A DNA stretch of 64,000 nucleotides from NCBI RefSeq assembly GCF_020149765.1, contig NZ_CP083809.1:2914001-2978000 (forward strand), read 5' to 3'. Source of the DNA: Pantoea agglomerans (lineage in GTDB: Bacteria; Pseudomonadota; Gammaproteobacteria; Enterobacterales; Enterobacteriaceae). The notes under the pieces were generated by a model. That model searched no databases. It was not told the origin of the DNA and was given only the letters and a program-made list of their open reading frames with translations. The position numbers and the translations under genes were made by a program. This document shows positions 34,515-44,495 of this stretch, piece after piece; position 1 is the stretch's first letter; each line of letters opens with the position of its first letter.

Positions 34515-34895
34515 CTAAGGCGAGGTTTTGACAACATATACGCGTTCCAGCGCGTCTCTATCTATTTTATACGCTTTCCCATCCAGCCTTGAAAAAGGGT
34601 ATCTTTCAAATCCGACGCTATTAAAAGCAAACTGGATTTTCTTTATCATCGACAGTAAATAGGATTTTGAACAGCGCAGACCATAATCTTCAAAGACATG
34701 CACAATAATGTCATTATCGTATACGACTTCGGTATCCATTCCGGCAAGTAAATACTCAAACAGCCTGGCCTTTGTTGCTCCAAATCTTTTTATTCGACCA
34801 TTTTTAATATTGATCAGCGTTCTGGTAGAAAGCCTGTACTCCAGGCTCTGGAATATATTGAATCCATAAAGAACCTTGTCAGAGACAGAAGGCAT
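34515..34895 (-). CDS. Stand-alone winged-helix protein (OmpR/CadC-type DNA-binding domain)
   Basis: This 126-residue protein is nearly one winged HTH: an N-terminal beta part (FNIFQSLEYRLSTRTLINIKNG), FGATKARLFEYLLAG (helix 1), VVYDNDIIVHVFEDYGLRCSKSYLLSMIKKIQFAFNSVG (helices 2-3, recognition helix around SKSYLLSMIKKI) and the wing FSRLDGKAYKI. It has no receiver, membrane segment or sensor, unlike CadC/ToxR. AAGGAGTTATT precedes the ATG. Located 31 bp before the LuxR-like gene, it probably co-regulates the fimbrial operon. Confidence 0.68.
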   Translation of the reverse strand: MPSVSDKVLYGFNIFQSLEYRLSTRTLINIKNGRIKRFGATKARLFEYLLAGMDTEVVYDNDIIVHVFEDYGLRCSKSYLLSMIKKIQFAFNSVGFERYPFSRLDGKAYKIDRDALERVYVVKTSP

Positions 34896-35736
34896 AATAA
34901 CTCCTTAGGGGGGTAACTATCCCATATCTATGACACCTTTGACGTATGTCAGTGACAATTGACCGGCCACCGGATACGTTAAAAATATTATTTCAATGAA
35001 GAAAGCGTGACAATGAGACTGTTTTATAAAAAATAAAAACTAAAAACCAACATAAAAACAACACAACAAACTGTTTTTAAAATTGAGGTAGTTTTAAATA
35101 CTAAATGAAAGCAGAATGTTACACCTTGATGGCTATTTTTAACACAAAAGCAACCCTAGATAATTTATCTAAAAATTTTAATATTTTAGCCATAAAAACC
35201 ACAATAAAGAAATTAACCAGCTTAATCATGTGGTTAGGAAGATTCTAAATGGCGCGTAAATACTATCTTAACGGATGTAATTTAGGAATAGTCAGGACAA
35301 TACTTTAATCCCCGCTAATAACCCGAATACACAAATAGATTTAATTTTACAAATGACCTCTTCTTCCTGCTGCGCAAAGGCCAGATCCCCATTAAAAGCC
35401 AGTAAAATCAAACCATTAAAAAAACAGTAATCCAGATCAAATTATGCAGAAACTTGCCTGATTGCTTTAATTAACCTGCATCAAACTGTGTAATTTTCTT
35501 ATCAGCAAGGGGCAAATCAGGCGTATGGCAAAATCCTGTTTGCAGCTCGGTCGACCCGATCGTTTAAGACAATGCTGATATTTAGTCACGCAGGTAAATT
35601 AATAATAGAGTAAGGAAAAGGCTGGCGGAAAGGAAATAAAGGAAGCGATCGGTTAACCAGCAGAGGATAAGAAGGAGACAGGAAAGGCCAGCCGCAGAAA
35701 GCACAGGCGCCGCATAATCTATGCGGCGCCGATCGC
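34896..35736. other. 841-bp AT-rich intergenic region
   Basis: No gene is supported. The stretch 34960-35480 is strikingly AT-rich with many A- and T-runs, unlike the GC-rich surroundings, and should hold the promoter of the two regulators near 34900-34980. It looks like an H-NS-type silenced regulatory region. The right end holds the terminator of the inverse autotransporter gene. Confidence 0.6.
35706..35730 (-). terminator. Terminator of the inverse autotransporter gene
   Basis: A perfect 11-bp stem GGCGCCGCATA/TATGCGGCGCC with a 3-base loop starts 6 bp past the stop codon on the minus strand, followed by TGTGCTTTCTG. Confidence 0.6.
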
Positions 35737-38700
35737 TCAGTAACCCACGCCTGAACAGTTAACCCCCTGACTATTATTGAGCCAGTCAATAACGCACTGG
35801 TTATTTCCTTTATTCAGATAGTCAAATTTCACGCTAAAGCTGTTGGTGGCAAGTATCGATTCCACGGTCGGCACCCAGCTGCCATACTGGCCTGCGACAG
35901 CATACTGCGAGTCATTTTTCCACGGGTGCGTGAACCAGTTATCCGTCACGATAATCGGCCCACGCTCAGGCTGTCCTCGTACGCCGATTGAGGAGCGATT
36001 ACTGGTGCCCTGCTCGCCGTAGTCGAACCAGTTATGCGTCACCTCCATAAACTCGCCGGCAATGTCTCCATAGCGGTGCATATCAAACTGATGATAAGCG
36101 CCCTCTTTGCCGCCGTTAAGCACCAGATTATGGTGCGCCGCATAGCCCTCGCCCGATCGTCCGTTGCCGGCAATGGAATGTCGGTTGCTGTTAAAGACGT
36201 TACAGGCGATCTCCGCCGTTGCGTTGCCATTCTGGGTCACCACGCCATAGCCGAGTTCAGATTTGATATTGTTGTGAATATAGCTGTGGTGAACGCGCAC
36301 GTTGGTGGCGGTTTTTACGCTAACCGCCGCCCATGGCCAGCCCCACAGCTCCATATTGTCCACTTCAATATCATGGCTGCCCGGAACGGTCTGTATGCCG
36401 ATAGTAGAGCTGTCGGTATCGGTTCCTTTATAGGGCCCTTCATAGCGAATACCCGATATGCGCGAGCGGCTGTCCATCGCGATAATCGGGAAAGCATTTT
36501 TCTGCTCACCGAGATAGGGAATACTGAGGCGCGCCCCGTCGCTGCCGTTCAGGCCACGATCGCTGAAGATGGTGGTGCCGGTTTTAATAAACAGCGCATT
36601 TTGCTTCACCGGAAGCTCGATTTCGACATCGCCGGGGATATAGATATAGTCGGTGCCCGCGTCGACCAGCTTCTTCAGCGTGGCATAATCCCGAGCTTCC
36701 TTGTAGTTAACGCTCGCTTTATCAACGCGCGCGGCGTAACCGCTACCGCCTCCCACCACCGAGCATTGTCCGCTGGCATCCAGCAGACGGGTAGTGACGA
36801 CGACATTGAGCGCCAGCGGCGCTGAAAGGTTGCCTTTCTTATCCACCGCGCGAAGGGTGACGGGGTAGCGGTTTTCACCGCCGACCTCAAAGCCCGGCAG
36901 CGTCAGATGAAAGACCCCCTCTTTCTCCTCAATCGCGCCGCCTGCCGCCTGAAACGCTGAGGCGTCAGTCTCATAGCGAGCCACGCCGTACAGGCTCTGC
37001 ACGTCCGGCGAGACCACCAGGGTTGCGCGCTCGGTACCGGTTAGCGCGGTATCAGCCGTCAGGGTGAAGGGAGCCTGGCTGACGGAAACGTCCATGGTCA
37101 CAGGTTCGCTGCTGTTCCCGAGGGCATCTTTAGCCGTAACGACAATGGCGTAGTGGTTACTCGCGCCCGCCCGCCATTCCGGCAGGGTGAAATGGAAATT
37201 CGGCATGGTTCCGGCAATTTTCCCCCCGGCAGCGATAAACTCCTCAGCGCTGAACTGAACTTCACCGGCCGCTGTCCCCTCCGTAACGACGCTGACAGCG
37301 GCATCCACCCTCTGTTGTTCAGTGCCCGTCAGGGTGTCCGGCGCGGTTACGGTAATATTCACCGGCTGCACTTCCAGCGTGACGCTGACGGGTCGGGATG
37401 AACGTCCCTGTTTATCCCAGGCTACCGCGGTCAGGGTATAGCGATTATCGCCCGCTTTTTTCCACAGCGGCAGGGTGAAGCGATAGCCATTTGCGCCATC
37501 CTGGCTAATGCTGCCTCCCGCGTTGAAAAAGGCTTCGCCCTGCCATTCGATACGATCGATGCCGCCCTGAGCGCTGACCTGCGGTGCCACCACAAGCTGA
37601 TCGCCCGACTTTCCTGACAGCTTGTCGTCAAGCACCAGACTGATGCTTGCCGAGGCCACTGAAATGCGGGTGGTGACCGGCAGCGAACGGCGGTTCTGGT
37701 CGTCCGCCGCGGTCAGCGAAAGGGTATACTGGTTGGCGGTGCCATCCGACCACGCCGGTAGCGTCAGCCACACCCTCTCTTTTTCCACCTCAACTTTCCC
37801 CCCGCTGGCGATAAACTCCGGTGCCTCCCACTCCAGCCGGGTGATCGCTGTTTTCGCCGCGATCTTGAGCGGTAGCGCGACACGGGTACCCTCGGTGCCT
37901 GACAGCGTTTGCGGCAGCGTCAGGACGATAGAGCGAGGTTCAACCACGATTTTTGCCGAAGCGGTGTTAGAGACATTGCCCTCGCTGTCGGTGACCGTGA
38001 CTTCCACCGGGTAACTGTTTTCACCGTCAGCGCGGTAAGGCGGCAGGACGACGTAATAGTTCAGGCTCAGGCTCTCCTCTGTTGCCCGCTGCGTCTGAAT
38101 AAACTTGCCACCGGCAGCGAGAAACGCAGGCGCCTTCCACTCTACTTTACTGACCGCGCCTCCCAGGCTGCGCGCATTCAACCCCGTCGCCAGCCTCTGC
38201 CCCTCTTCCCCTTTGAGATCCCCGGCCAGCGAGATTTTGACATTCAGCGGCAGCACCTCCACCTCAACGCGGAAGGGGTCTGACTGATTGCCCTTTTCAT
38301 CTAGCGCCCGCCCGACCAGCTGATAGCGATTGGCTCCAGCAGGACGCCATTCGGGCAGAGAGAGCTGATAGCCGCCGTTTGCATAGTAAACGCTGCCGCC
38401 AGCGGCAAAAAAGTCATCCCCCTGCCAGCCAATGCCGGTCACGGTATAGCGTGAAGTGATATTGAGATTGAGCATCAGCTTGCTGCTTTCGATGCCCGAT
38501 ACGCTCTGACTGGCCGTAATAGAAAAGAGCCGATCCTTTTTATACTCAAGGACGATAACGTTGTTTCGATCCACCAGATCGTAACGCGATCCCGCCAGCG
38601 TTCGGTTAAAGCGAACGCGGTCGGGATCGAGCTGGGTTTTAAGCGGCGTGCCGAACTGCCAGGAGAGGTTAAGGCCGACAGAGAATTCGTCGCGCCCGCC

Positions 38701-39594
38701 GCGGGCATTAAGCGTTTTTTGCATTGAGATGCCCACCAGCGGCACGGGCGTATAGCTGACGCCCAGGGTAAACAGCTCTGGATTTTTTTGCAGATCGTCC
38801 GGCCCGAATACGCCGACCCGATCGCCATAATAGCGTGCCCAGGAGAGCTTGCCGCCCAGCTGAGGTAACGAGGGCAGCCACGCCTCGGTGCGTACATCAA
38901 AGCCGTTCGCCGCGCGTTCGTGATAATCACTAAAGTCGCGCGAGCGTTTCCAGTCGCTCAGGCGAAAATAGCCGTTGGCAGAGAGGCGAAAAAAATCGCG
39001 ACCATATTCCAGACCGGTGCCCAGTCGCTTATGTTTACGGCTAATGTCGTAGTCATAAAAAAGATTGCTGCCGAGCATGGTCTGCTCTGAGGGCCAGTAG
39101 CGATAACCGAAACCGATATTGGTCATGGTTCTGCCATCGATGCGCCTTATTCCCGTCTGAGAAAAAAACAGGTGGCTGCGGGTATCGCTAACGGGAAGTA
39201 AAAAATCGAATTCGCTTCCGTCGAAATGTGCGCTGCTTAAATTGAGCCTGGCACGAGCGGTGCCGAAGGGAGCCAGACCTTGCTGAACGGCAGAGCTAAA
39301 CAGCCCGGAAGCCAGGGTGCCCCCGACGGCGCCGAGACGGTCGGCTGACGCATCCTGACCGAGCGCCTGCGCCAGTTTCGCGCCCGCGCCCGCTCGGGTC
39401 TGCAGGGCCGCTTCTTCGCTGCGCTGCTGCTGCGTCTGGAACGCCCGATAAACATTCTCTCTGACCGTAAGCGCGTCGTGGCGGGCGTCACTGACGCTTG
39501 CGACAGCCAGTCCCGGCTGAATAAATAAGGCAAAATAAAATCCGCGTTTACACTCAGGACGACGTGGATAGCAGGCCACCATGCAGATAATCAC
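35737..39594 (-). CDS. Inverse autotransporter (intimin/invasin type) with six Ig-like repeats and a C-terminal beta-helix-like domain
   Basis: This encodes 1285 residues. A signal region (about 1-36, basic then hydrophobic) is followed by an alpha-helical Q-rich stretch. The type Ve beta-barrel (about 105-357) has FGTARARLNL, GFGYRYWPSEQTMLGSNLFYDYD in outline and the closing RTLAGSRYDLVDRNNVIVLEYKK block. Six Ig-like repeats of about 95 residues each (about 357-446, 447-551, 552-646, 647-742, 743-838, 839-934) share TLTGTE, FIAAGGK, LPEWRxGxxNxY and DxxGNxSxPV. The last 340 residues (941-1285) are rich in Asn/His turns (VRVHHSYIHNNI, EVTHNWFDYG, IIVTDNWFTHP) and look like a right-handed parallel beta-helix; Cys1267/Cys1280 and Cys944/Cys1131 may pair. 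Intimins normally end in a lectin-like domain, so this tip is unusual. It should be a surface adhesin or a surface-bound polysaccharide-active protein. No LysM motif is seen. Confidence 0.88.
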   Translation of the reverse strand: MIICMVACYPRRPECKRGFYFALFIQPGLAVASVSDARHDALTVRENVYRAFQTQQQRSEEAALQTRAGAGAKLAQALGQDASADRLGAVGGTLASGLFSSAVQQGLAPFGTARARLNLSSAHFDGSEFDFLLPVSDTRSHLFFSQTGIRRIDGRTMTNIGFGYRYWPSEQTMLGSNLFYDYDISRKHKRLGTGLEYGRDFFRLSANGYFRLSDWKRSRDFSDYHERAANGFDVRTEAWLPSLPQLGGKLSWARYYGDRVGVFGPDDLQKNPELFTLGVSYTPVPLVGISMQKTLNARGGRDEFSVGLNLSWQFGTPLKTQLDPDRVRFNRTLAGSRYDLVDRNNVIVLEYKKDRLFSITASQSVSGIESSKLMLNLNITSRYTVTGIGWQGDDFFAAGGSVYYANGGYQLSLPEWRPAGANRYQLVGRALDEKGNQSDPFRVEVEVLPLNVKISLAGDLKGEEGQRLATGLNARSLGGAVSKVEWKAPAFLAAGGKFIQTQRATEESLSLNYYVVLPPYRADGENSYPVEVTVTDSEGNVSNTASAKIVVEPRSIVLTLPQTLSGTEGTRVALPLKIAAKTAITRLEWEAPEFIASGGKVEVEKERVWLTLPAWSDGTANQYTLSLTAADDQNRRSLPVTTRISVASASISLVLDDKLSGKSGDQLVVAPQVSAQGGIDRIEWQGEAFFNAGGSISQDGANGYRFTLPLWKKAGDNRYTLTAVAWDKQGRSSRPVSVTLEVQPVNITVTAPDTLTGTEQQRVDAAVSVVTEGTAAGEVQFSAEEFIAAGGKIAGTMPNFHFTLPEWRAGASNHYAIVVTAKDALGNSSEPVTMDVSVSQAPFTLTADTALTGTERATLVVSPDVQSLYGVARYETDASAFQAAGGAIEEKEGVFHLTLPGFEVGGENRYPVTLRAVDKKGNLSAPLALNVVVTTRLLDASGQCSVVGGGSGYAARVDKASVNYKEARDYATLKKLVDAGTDYIYIPGDVEIELPVKQNALFIKTGTTIFSDRGLNGSDGARLSIPYLGEQKNAFPIIAMDSRSRISGIRYEGPYKGTDTDSSTIGIQTVPGSHDIEVDNMELWGWPWAAVSVKTATNVRVHHSYIHNNIKSELGYGVVTQNGNATAEIACNVFNSNRHSIAGNGRSGEGYAAHHNLVLNGGKEGAYHQFDMHRYGDIAGEFMEVTHNWFDYGEQGTSNRSSIGVRGQPERGPIIVTDNWFTHPWKNDSQYAVAGQYGSWVPTVESILATNSFSVKFDYLNKGNNQCVIDWLNNSQGVNCSGVGY

Positions 39595-40177
39595 TCCATT
39601 GATTCAAATGGCGTTCTCCGGCTGAAAAAGCGGAATGCCGGAAAGCCATTAGGATTATTTTAAATAAATCGAATGACAAAAAATAAGCGAGCATTATACC
39701 TTCTCTTATTCCAGTCGTTCAGGTAACCTTTAAAAATCAGAAAATAGATCCTGAAAAATCTTATACCTGGCAAGCAGATAACATCGGGCACACCTGAAGC
39801 TTTGGCTATATATCCGGCTCAGGGGGTGTATATCCAGGATTATTTTAAAATGAGTGGATTTTCAAACTGAAATGATATGTCTGGTGGGCAAAGGACATCT
39901 ATTGATAAATAATTTTCTTTTTTCGTCGGAACGCTGATAAGGGTAGCTGGCGCCTGTTTCTTTTTGCCCGAGCGTCTGTTTCCAGAGGCAGGATATCAAC
40001 CGGGTGGTCAGCACGAGGGATCGCTGTCTGAAAAGCGACAGGGCTGAATAAATCTTCTGCTCCCCTTAATCCGTAAGCCGCGTTTCCGGCTATATGTCGA
40101 TCCGCCTGGCGCCCGATGGGGAGTGAACCAGGCGGAATTGCCGTTCTGCGCCCCTCTTCCCGAGGGGCTTTGTTAAA
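39595..40177. other. 583-bp intergenic region upstream of the autotransporter
   Basis: No gene is supported. It is AT-rich near 39640-39930, as for the autotransporter promoter. Two stem-loops are visible: CCGCCTGG/CCAGGCGG (about 40101-40135) and GCCCCTC/GAGGGGC (40150-40168); the latter lies just past the chemotaxis gene stop and may end it, though without a U-run on that strand. Confidence 0.5.
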
Positions 40178-42094
40178 TTAAAAAGTGACCCAGTTGTTCT
40201 CAGCAGATGAAGCGATTACCGGCCTTTTAAGGCTGGCTCTGCTATCTGGCACGCTATGCCCGGCGGATGTGGAGGGGGGCAGACGGAAGACGGAGACGGT
40301 TTTTTCCAGCCCAAGCGCCTGCTCTTCAAGACTGCTGGCCGCCGCTGAAGACTCTTCAACCAGCGCCGCGTTCTGCTGTGTGGTGGTATCCATTTCCGTC
40401 ATCGCCTGAGCAATCTGGGTAATGCCCCGATTCTGCTCATCCGACGCAGCGGCGATTTCGCCCATGATATCCCTGACCTGAGAAACAGATCGGACGATAT
40501 CCTGCATCGTATCCCCGGCGCGATTAACCAGTTCAGTTCCGCCGTTTACCCGATCCAGCGACTCCCGGATTAACGTTTCAATCTCTTTTGCAGCCAGAGA
40601 ACTCCGCTGTGCCAGATTCCTCACCTCGCCGGCAACCACTGCGAACCCACGCCCCTGCTCACCCGCACGGGCCGCTTCAACCGCCGCGTTTAGTGCCAGA
40701 ATATTTGTCTGGAAGGCGATGCCGTTTATCACGGTAATTATCTCGCCGATTTTCCCGGAGCTCTGGCTGATGCCGCCCATAGTGGCAATGACGTCCCTGA
40801 TGATTTCCCCGCCCCGCCCCGCATTATGCGAAGCCTCAGTTGCCAGCTGGCTGGCATGATGCGCGTTTTCGGCGTTCTGTTTTACCGTTGAGGTCAGCTC
40901 TTCCATACTTGCAGCGGTTTCAACGACGGCTGCCGATTGCTGCTCGGTTCGGGATGACAAATCGATATTGCCTGCGGCAATTTCCGAGGAGGCACGCGCC
41001 ACCCCATTTACCCCGTCACGAACGCGCGAAATGATGGTTCGAAGGCTCAGGTTCATGGTGTTGACGGCTGTCATCAGCTGACCCAGCTCGTCAGCGCGCG
41101 TGCTGGCGATTTCCGACGTCAAATCGCCTTCCGCAATACGCTGCGCGGAAGAGAGGGTTTCTTTAAGGGGACGGGTAATGCTGCGCGTCATCTGCCAGGC
41201 AATCAGAAGGCTGAGCACAATGCAGGCGATAGTGGTAAATCCAATCTGCCAGAGCGCCGTCTGAATATATCTGCCAGCCATTTGTGACTGATAAAGCGCC
41301 AAATCTGTCATCGTTTTATTCAGAATCACTGCGGCCCCGGTCATCTCATCTGAGGCCACTTTTTCTGCAAGGGCTTGCTGTGAATATTTTTGCAACAGAG
41401 CAGGCATGGCTGCGCTTTTCTGCAGCATAGCGGTTAATAATCCACTGAGTTGAGTGTCATCAGAGGCGCCCGCTGTCACCATAAGCGGCTGAATTTCATC
41501 GAGCTGCCTGATGAGGGTATTCAGCAAGGGTTCATCTGGCTTTCTCAGATAGTCGCTTAATTTCAAAGAGAGAGAGTCAAGTTTCGATATCAAGGAAAAA
41601 AGCGTTGTCGCTGTTTCAGATGTTGCAACAGGCACGCGCGCACTGAGCTGCCCGGCAAATAGAGGAAAAGCTATCGCTGTTATGTCCGCTAATGCGCCGT
41701 CGGTGCTGTTGGTCGCGGCAAGAAAGCTCTCCCGTTTATCCTGGTACGCTTTCAGCGTTTGCTCGAGCCGAACGACTTTCGCCTCCCCTTCAGCAGACCA
41801 TGCGTGTTCCTCCAGGTTATCCTTCGCTACGGTCAGCTTATTCATCGCCATCCCGTTAAGCTCAAAGTACTTTTTATCCCTTGTATATTGAAACAGCGTG
41901 CGATTGAGTCTGGCGTCACTGAGCGTATTGGCCATATCAACGATAATGTCACGCTTGGCTGAGTTTTCCTGAATGCTGAAAAAACAGCGAAACGCAAGCA
42001 CCGCAATAATAACAGACGCAAGAATAACTAACGTGAAGCCGAGCGTTAGCTTGCCGCCTATCTTTAGATTTTTGAGAATATTCATAAATTTCAT
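40178..42094 (-). CDS. Methyl-accepting chemotaxis protein
   Basis: This 638-residue transducer has a first membrane segment (about 17-37), a mostly helical periplasmic sensor of about 240 residues, a second segment (about 281-301), HAMP (about 302-352, [20 protein letters not shown]), and a long cytoplasmic hairpin with the conserved tip (about 455-495, [20 protein letters not shown]). It ends in NNWVTF, a variant of the NWETF pentapeptide that tethers CheR/CheB, so it should be a high-abundance-type receptor. The ligand is unknown; the helical sensor resembles Tar-like/helical-bundle domains. The next ATG (codon 4) is an alternative start. Confidence 0.88.
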   Translation of the reverse strand: MKFMNILKNLKIGGKLTLGFTLVILASVIIAVLAFRCFFSIQENSAKRDIIVDMANTLSDARLNRTLFQYTRDKKYFELNGMAMNKLTVAKDNLEEHAWSAEGEAKVVRLEQTLKAYQDKRESFLAATNSTDGALADITAIAFPLFAGQLSARVPVATSETATTLFSLISKLDSLSLKLSDYLRKPDEPLLNTLIRQLDEIQPLMVTAGASDDTQLSGLLTAMLQKSAAMPALLQKYSQQALAEKVASDEMTGAAVILNKTMTDLALYQSQMAGRYIQTALWQIGFTTIACIVLSLLIAWQMTRSITRPLKETLSSAQRIAEGDLTSEIASTRADELGQLMTAVNTMNLSLRTIISRVRDGVNGVARASSEIAAGNIDLSSRTEQQSAAVVETAASMEELTSTVKQNAENAHHASQLATEASHNAGRGGEIIRDVIATMGGISQSSGKIGEIITVINGIAFQTNILALNAAVEAARAGEQGRGFAVVAGEVRNLAQRSSLAAKEIETLIRESLDRVNGGTELVNRAGDTMQDIVRSVSQVRDIMGEIAAASDEQNRGITQIAQAMTEMDTTTQQNAALVEESSAAASSLEEQALGLEKTVSVFRLPPSTSAGHSVPDSRASLKRPVIASSAENNWVTF

Positions 42095-43017
42095 TGATGC
42101 TGCCCCCTGTTTAACAGTTTTCTCAGTGGCGAAAAGCCTGCTGGATATCTGCTATATCGGAACAAAATCCATAAAATTTATATCTGTTTTCATGCGCAGC
42201 GTATCTGTCTCAAATAAAATTGACGAGAATCAATTTTTTTCCAGAAAAGAATTAGAGGCACGATATTAAGAGTTCTAACTATTCACCGAGAAACAGTAAA
42301 TATCAAAAGGAAAATAAATGCTGCCCCTGGCAGTCAACCTGAAGGTTTATGGCACCCCTGGAAGTCATCATTAACAGGCTAAGCCATCAACTAATGCCAA
42401 ACCCCTTTCAATGCATTGAAAAGATTAGATTTTTTAAGAAAACGCCGGGAATAAGCTGACGCCATTTGGTCTTCCCCTACGCTAAAGAGTGACGGCAATA
42501 AATGATTTTAATCCTGCTCTGCATTTATGCGGCTCGCTTCGTGGGAAAAGTTGAGATCGCTTCTGTCCGCGAACAAGGATTTATTTTTTGCAAAGTATGA
42601 TAAATATCGAACTGCCTTTGCAAAAGTAAGGGCATGCGCATCGAAAGATGCGTTGCAGCATAAGCCAGATGCAAAAAACCTCTTCGCCAGCCCTAAAGTA
42701 AACAGTAAAAATGACGTTAACTGTAATTGCCTCACCAGGGTAATTATTAAAAAGTAAAATACCTTTACCCCCCTTAAATGGGGGGTTCTTTGTTACAGGC
42801 GCAGCAAGCCCACCCCCGCACCTGCCAGAGGGAATAGCGGGGATGCGATCGTTTTTATACAAAATGCGACTCGCCCGGTTCAACAGCCGATAATAAACTC
42901 TGGCTACTATGCTACGGCGCCTGTCACTGACCGATAATAAGTCGGCAAAATGGCAGCAGATTTAAACCTGTTTTATCGCTTTTGACGCAATGAGATAAGG
43001 ATATTAAGAAGAGAAAA
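42095..43017. other. 923-bp intergenic region between the chemotaxis gene and tRNA-Arg
   Basis: No protein gene is convincing. Open frames of about 75 codons exist on both strands over 42508-42757, so neither is trusted. The DNA is AT-rich and has a hairpin CGCATC-GAAA-GATGCG (42637-42652, a GNRA tetraloop) and a strong C6/G6 stem-loop near 42770-42790. Confidence 0.5.
42767..42795 (+). terminator. C6/G6 stem-loop, possible terminator of an unknown plus-strand RNA
   Basis: CCCCCC-TTAAAT-GGGGGG is followed by TTCTTTGTT on the plus strand. No gene reads into it. With the GAAA-capped hairpin about 115 bp upstream it could mark a small RNA or an interspersed repeat. Confidence 0.4.
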
Positions 43018-43094
43018 TGGCACGCCCTACAGGATTCGAACCTGTGACCTACGGCTTAGAAGGCCGGTGCTCTATCCAGCTGAGCTAAGGGCGC
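43018..43094 (-). tRNA. argU: tRNA-Arg (anticodon UCU), argU
   Basis: The minus strand reads GCGCCCTTAGCTCAGCTGG at the 5' end, anticodon loop CCTTCTAAG (TCT), T-loop GGTTCGAATCC and an encoded CCA end; 77 nt including CCA. The acceptor pairs GCGCCCT/AGGGCGT with a G-U at pair 1-72. It reads AGA codons. Its place next to folD matches E. coli argU, a common integration site for islands. Confidence 0.95.
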
Positions 43095-43109
43095 ACGGGG
43101 ATGGCGAGG

Positions 43110-43137
43110 ATTATACGGCGAGACCTCAACGAGTCAA
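43110..43137 (-). promoter_or_regulatory. argU promoter
   Basis: On the minus strand TTGACT (-35, 43132-43137) and a perfect TATAAT (-10, 43110-43115) are separated by 16 bp, followed by a GC-rich discriminator typical of stringently controlled stable-RNA promoters. Confidence 0.85.
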
Positions 43138-43275
43138 CGATTTTGGCCGCTGTCGCAATGCATATGCCGAAGAATCAGACAACGGGCGGCGATTCAGAAC
43201 CTGACAGCGCGCCGCGCTTCTGACAGAATAGGCGCCTTTCCCCGAATCAACACAACACAGTGGATTTCCTCTCTG

Positions 43276-44142
43276 ATGGCAGCAAAAATTATTGACGGTA
43301 AAACGATTGCGCAGCAGGTGCGCCTTGAGGTTGCGGAAAAAGTAAAGCAGCGTATGGCAGCCGGTAAACGCGCGCCCGGTCTCGCGGTCGTTCTGGTAGG
43401 CGAAAACCCCGCATCGCAAATCTATGTCGGCAGCAAACGCCGCGCCTGTGAAGAGGTCGGCTTTGTGTCGCGCTCTTACGATCTGCCCGCGACCACCAGC
43501 GAAGCTGAACTGCTGCAGCTGATTGACGCTCTGAATGACGATCGGGAGATTGACGGCATTCTGGTGCAGCTGCCGCTGCCGGCCGGCATCGACAACGTCA
43601 AAGTGCTGGAACGCATTACGCCTGATAAAGACGTTGACGGCTTCCACCCCTACAACGTCGGCCGTCTCTGCCAGCGCGCGCCGACGCTGCGTCCCTGTAC
43701 GCCGCGCGGCATCGTGACGCTGCTGGAGCGCTACAATATCGATACCTACGGCCTGAATGCCGTGGTGGTTGGCGCCTCCAATATCGTGGGTCGTCCGATG
43801 AGCATGGAGCTGCTGCTGGCGGGCTGCACCACCACCGTCACCCACCGCTTCACCAAAGATCTGCGTCATCACGTCGAGCATGCCGATCTGCTGGTGGTCG
43901 CCGTTGGCAAGCCGGGCTTTATTCCCGGCGACTGGATTAAGCCGGGCGCGGTGGTGATCGATGTCGGCATCAACCGACTGGAGAGCGGCAAAGTGGTGGG
44001 CGACGTCGATTTCGACACCGCCTCGGAGCGCGCCTCATATATCACACCGGTGCCGGGCGGCGTAGGGCCGATGACCGTCGCCACGCTGATCGAAAACACG
44101 CTGCACGCGTGCGAAACTTATCACGACAGAGAGGAAGCATAA
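43276..44142 (+). CDS. folD: Methylenetetrahydrofolate dehydrogenase/cyclohydrolase FolD
   Basis: This 288-residue bifunctional enzyme converts 5,10-methylene-THF to 10-formyl-THF in two steps with NADP. Visible are [21 protein letters not shown] with the catalytic Tyr/Lys (about 43-62), [24 protein letters not shown] in outline (about 98-122), the NADP site [10 protein letters not shown] (about 166-175), VVIDVGIN (about 231) and [12 protein letters not shown] (about 258-270). The length equals that of E. coli FolD. It is coupled to ybcJ by a TAATG overlap. Confidence 0.96.
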   Translation: MAAKIIDGKTIAQQVRLEVAEKVKQRMAAGKRAPGLAVVLVGENPASQIYVGSKRRACEEVGFVSRSYDLPATTSEAELLQLIDALNDDREIDGILVQLPLPAGIDNVKVLERITPDKDVDGFHPYNVGRLCQRAPTLRPCTPRGIVTLLERYNIDTYGLNAVVVGASNIVGRPMSMELLLAGCTTTVTHRFTKDLRHHVEHADLLVVAVGKPGFIPGDWIKPGAVVIDVGINRLESGKVVGDVDFDTASERASYITPVPGGVGPMTVATLIENTLHACETYHDREEA

Positions 44143-44354
44143 TGGCGACTTTTAGCCTGGGTAAACACCCACACGTCGACCTGTGCGATCTGCTGAAGCT
44201 GGAAGGCTGGGTAGAGAGTGGCGCACAGGCGAAGATCGTCATCGCCGACGGCGAAGTGACCGTTGACGGCGCGGTAGAAACCCGCAAGCGCTGCAAAATT
44301 GTTGCCGGACAGACCGTCGCGTTCGCCGGACAGCGCATCACCGTTACCGCATAA
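44142..44354 (+). CDS. ybcJ: S4-domain RNA-binding protein YbcJ
   Basis: This 70-residue protein consists of one S4 RNA-binding fold: HPHVDLCDLLKLEGWVESG, KIVIADGEVTVDG and KRCKIVAGQTV. E. coli YbcJ has the same size and position after the cysS/folD region, and is thought to bind RNA, possibly ribosome-associated. The ATG overlaps the folD stop by one base. Confidence 0.93.
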   Translation: MATFSLGKHPHVDLCDLLKLEGWVESGAQAKIVIADGEVTVDGAVETRKRCKIVAGQTVAFAGQRITVTA

Positions 44355-44495
44355 ACAGCCTGCAGGCGGGTGAGCTGGCCGCAGGCGCCAGCCCCCGCTA
44401 CGCCTCTCGCCTCTGCTACGCTCTGAACACCGCCCTCTTCCACCAGCGCCGCCGCACCCTCTGGTTGCCGCAGGCTCAGGCTATCCGCCTGGCAT

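Noticed and set aside
43018..43094. Phage or island attachment duplication at argU
   Set aside because: argU is a classic integration site, but no integrase gene and no second copy of the tRNA 3' end was found in the window.
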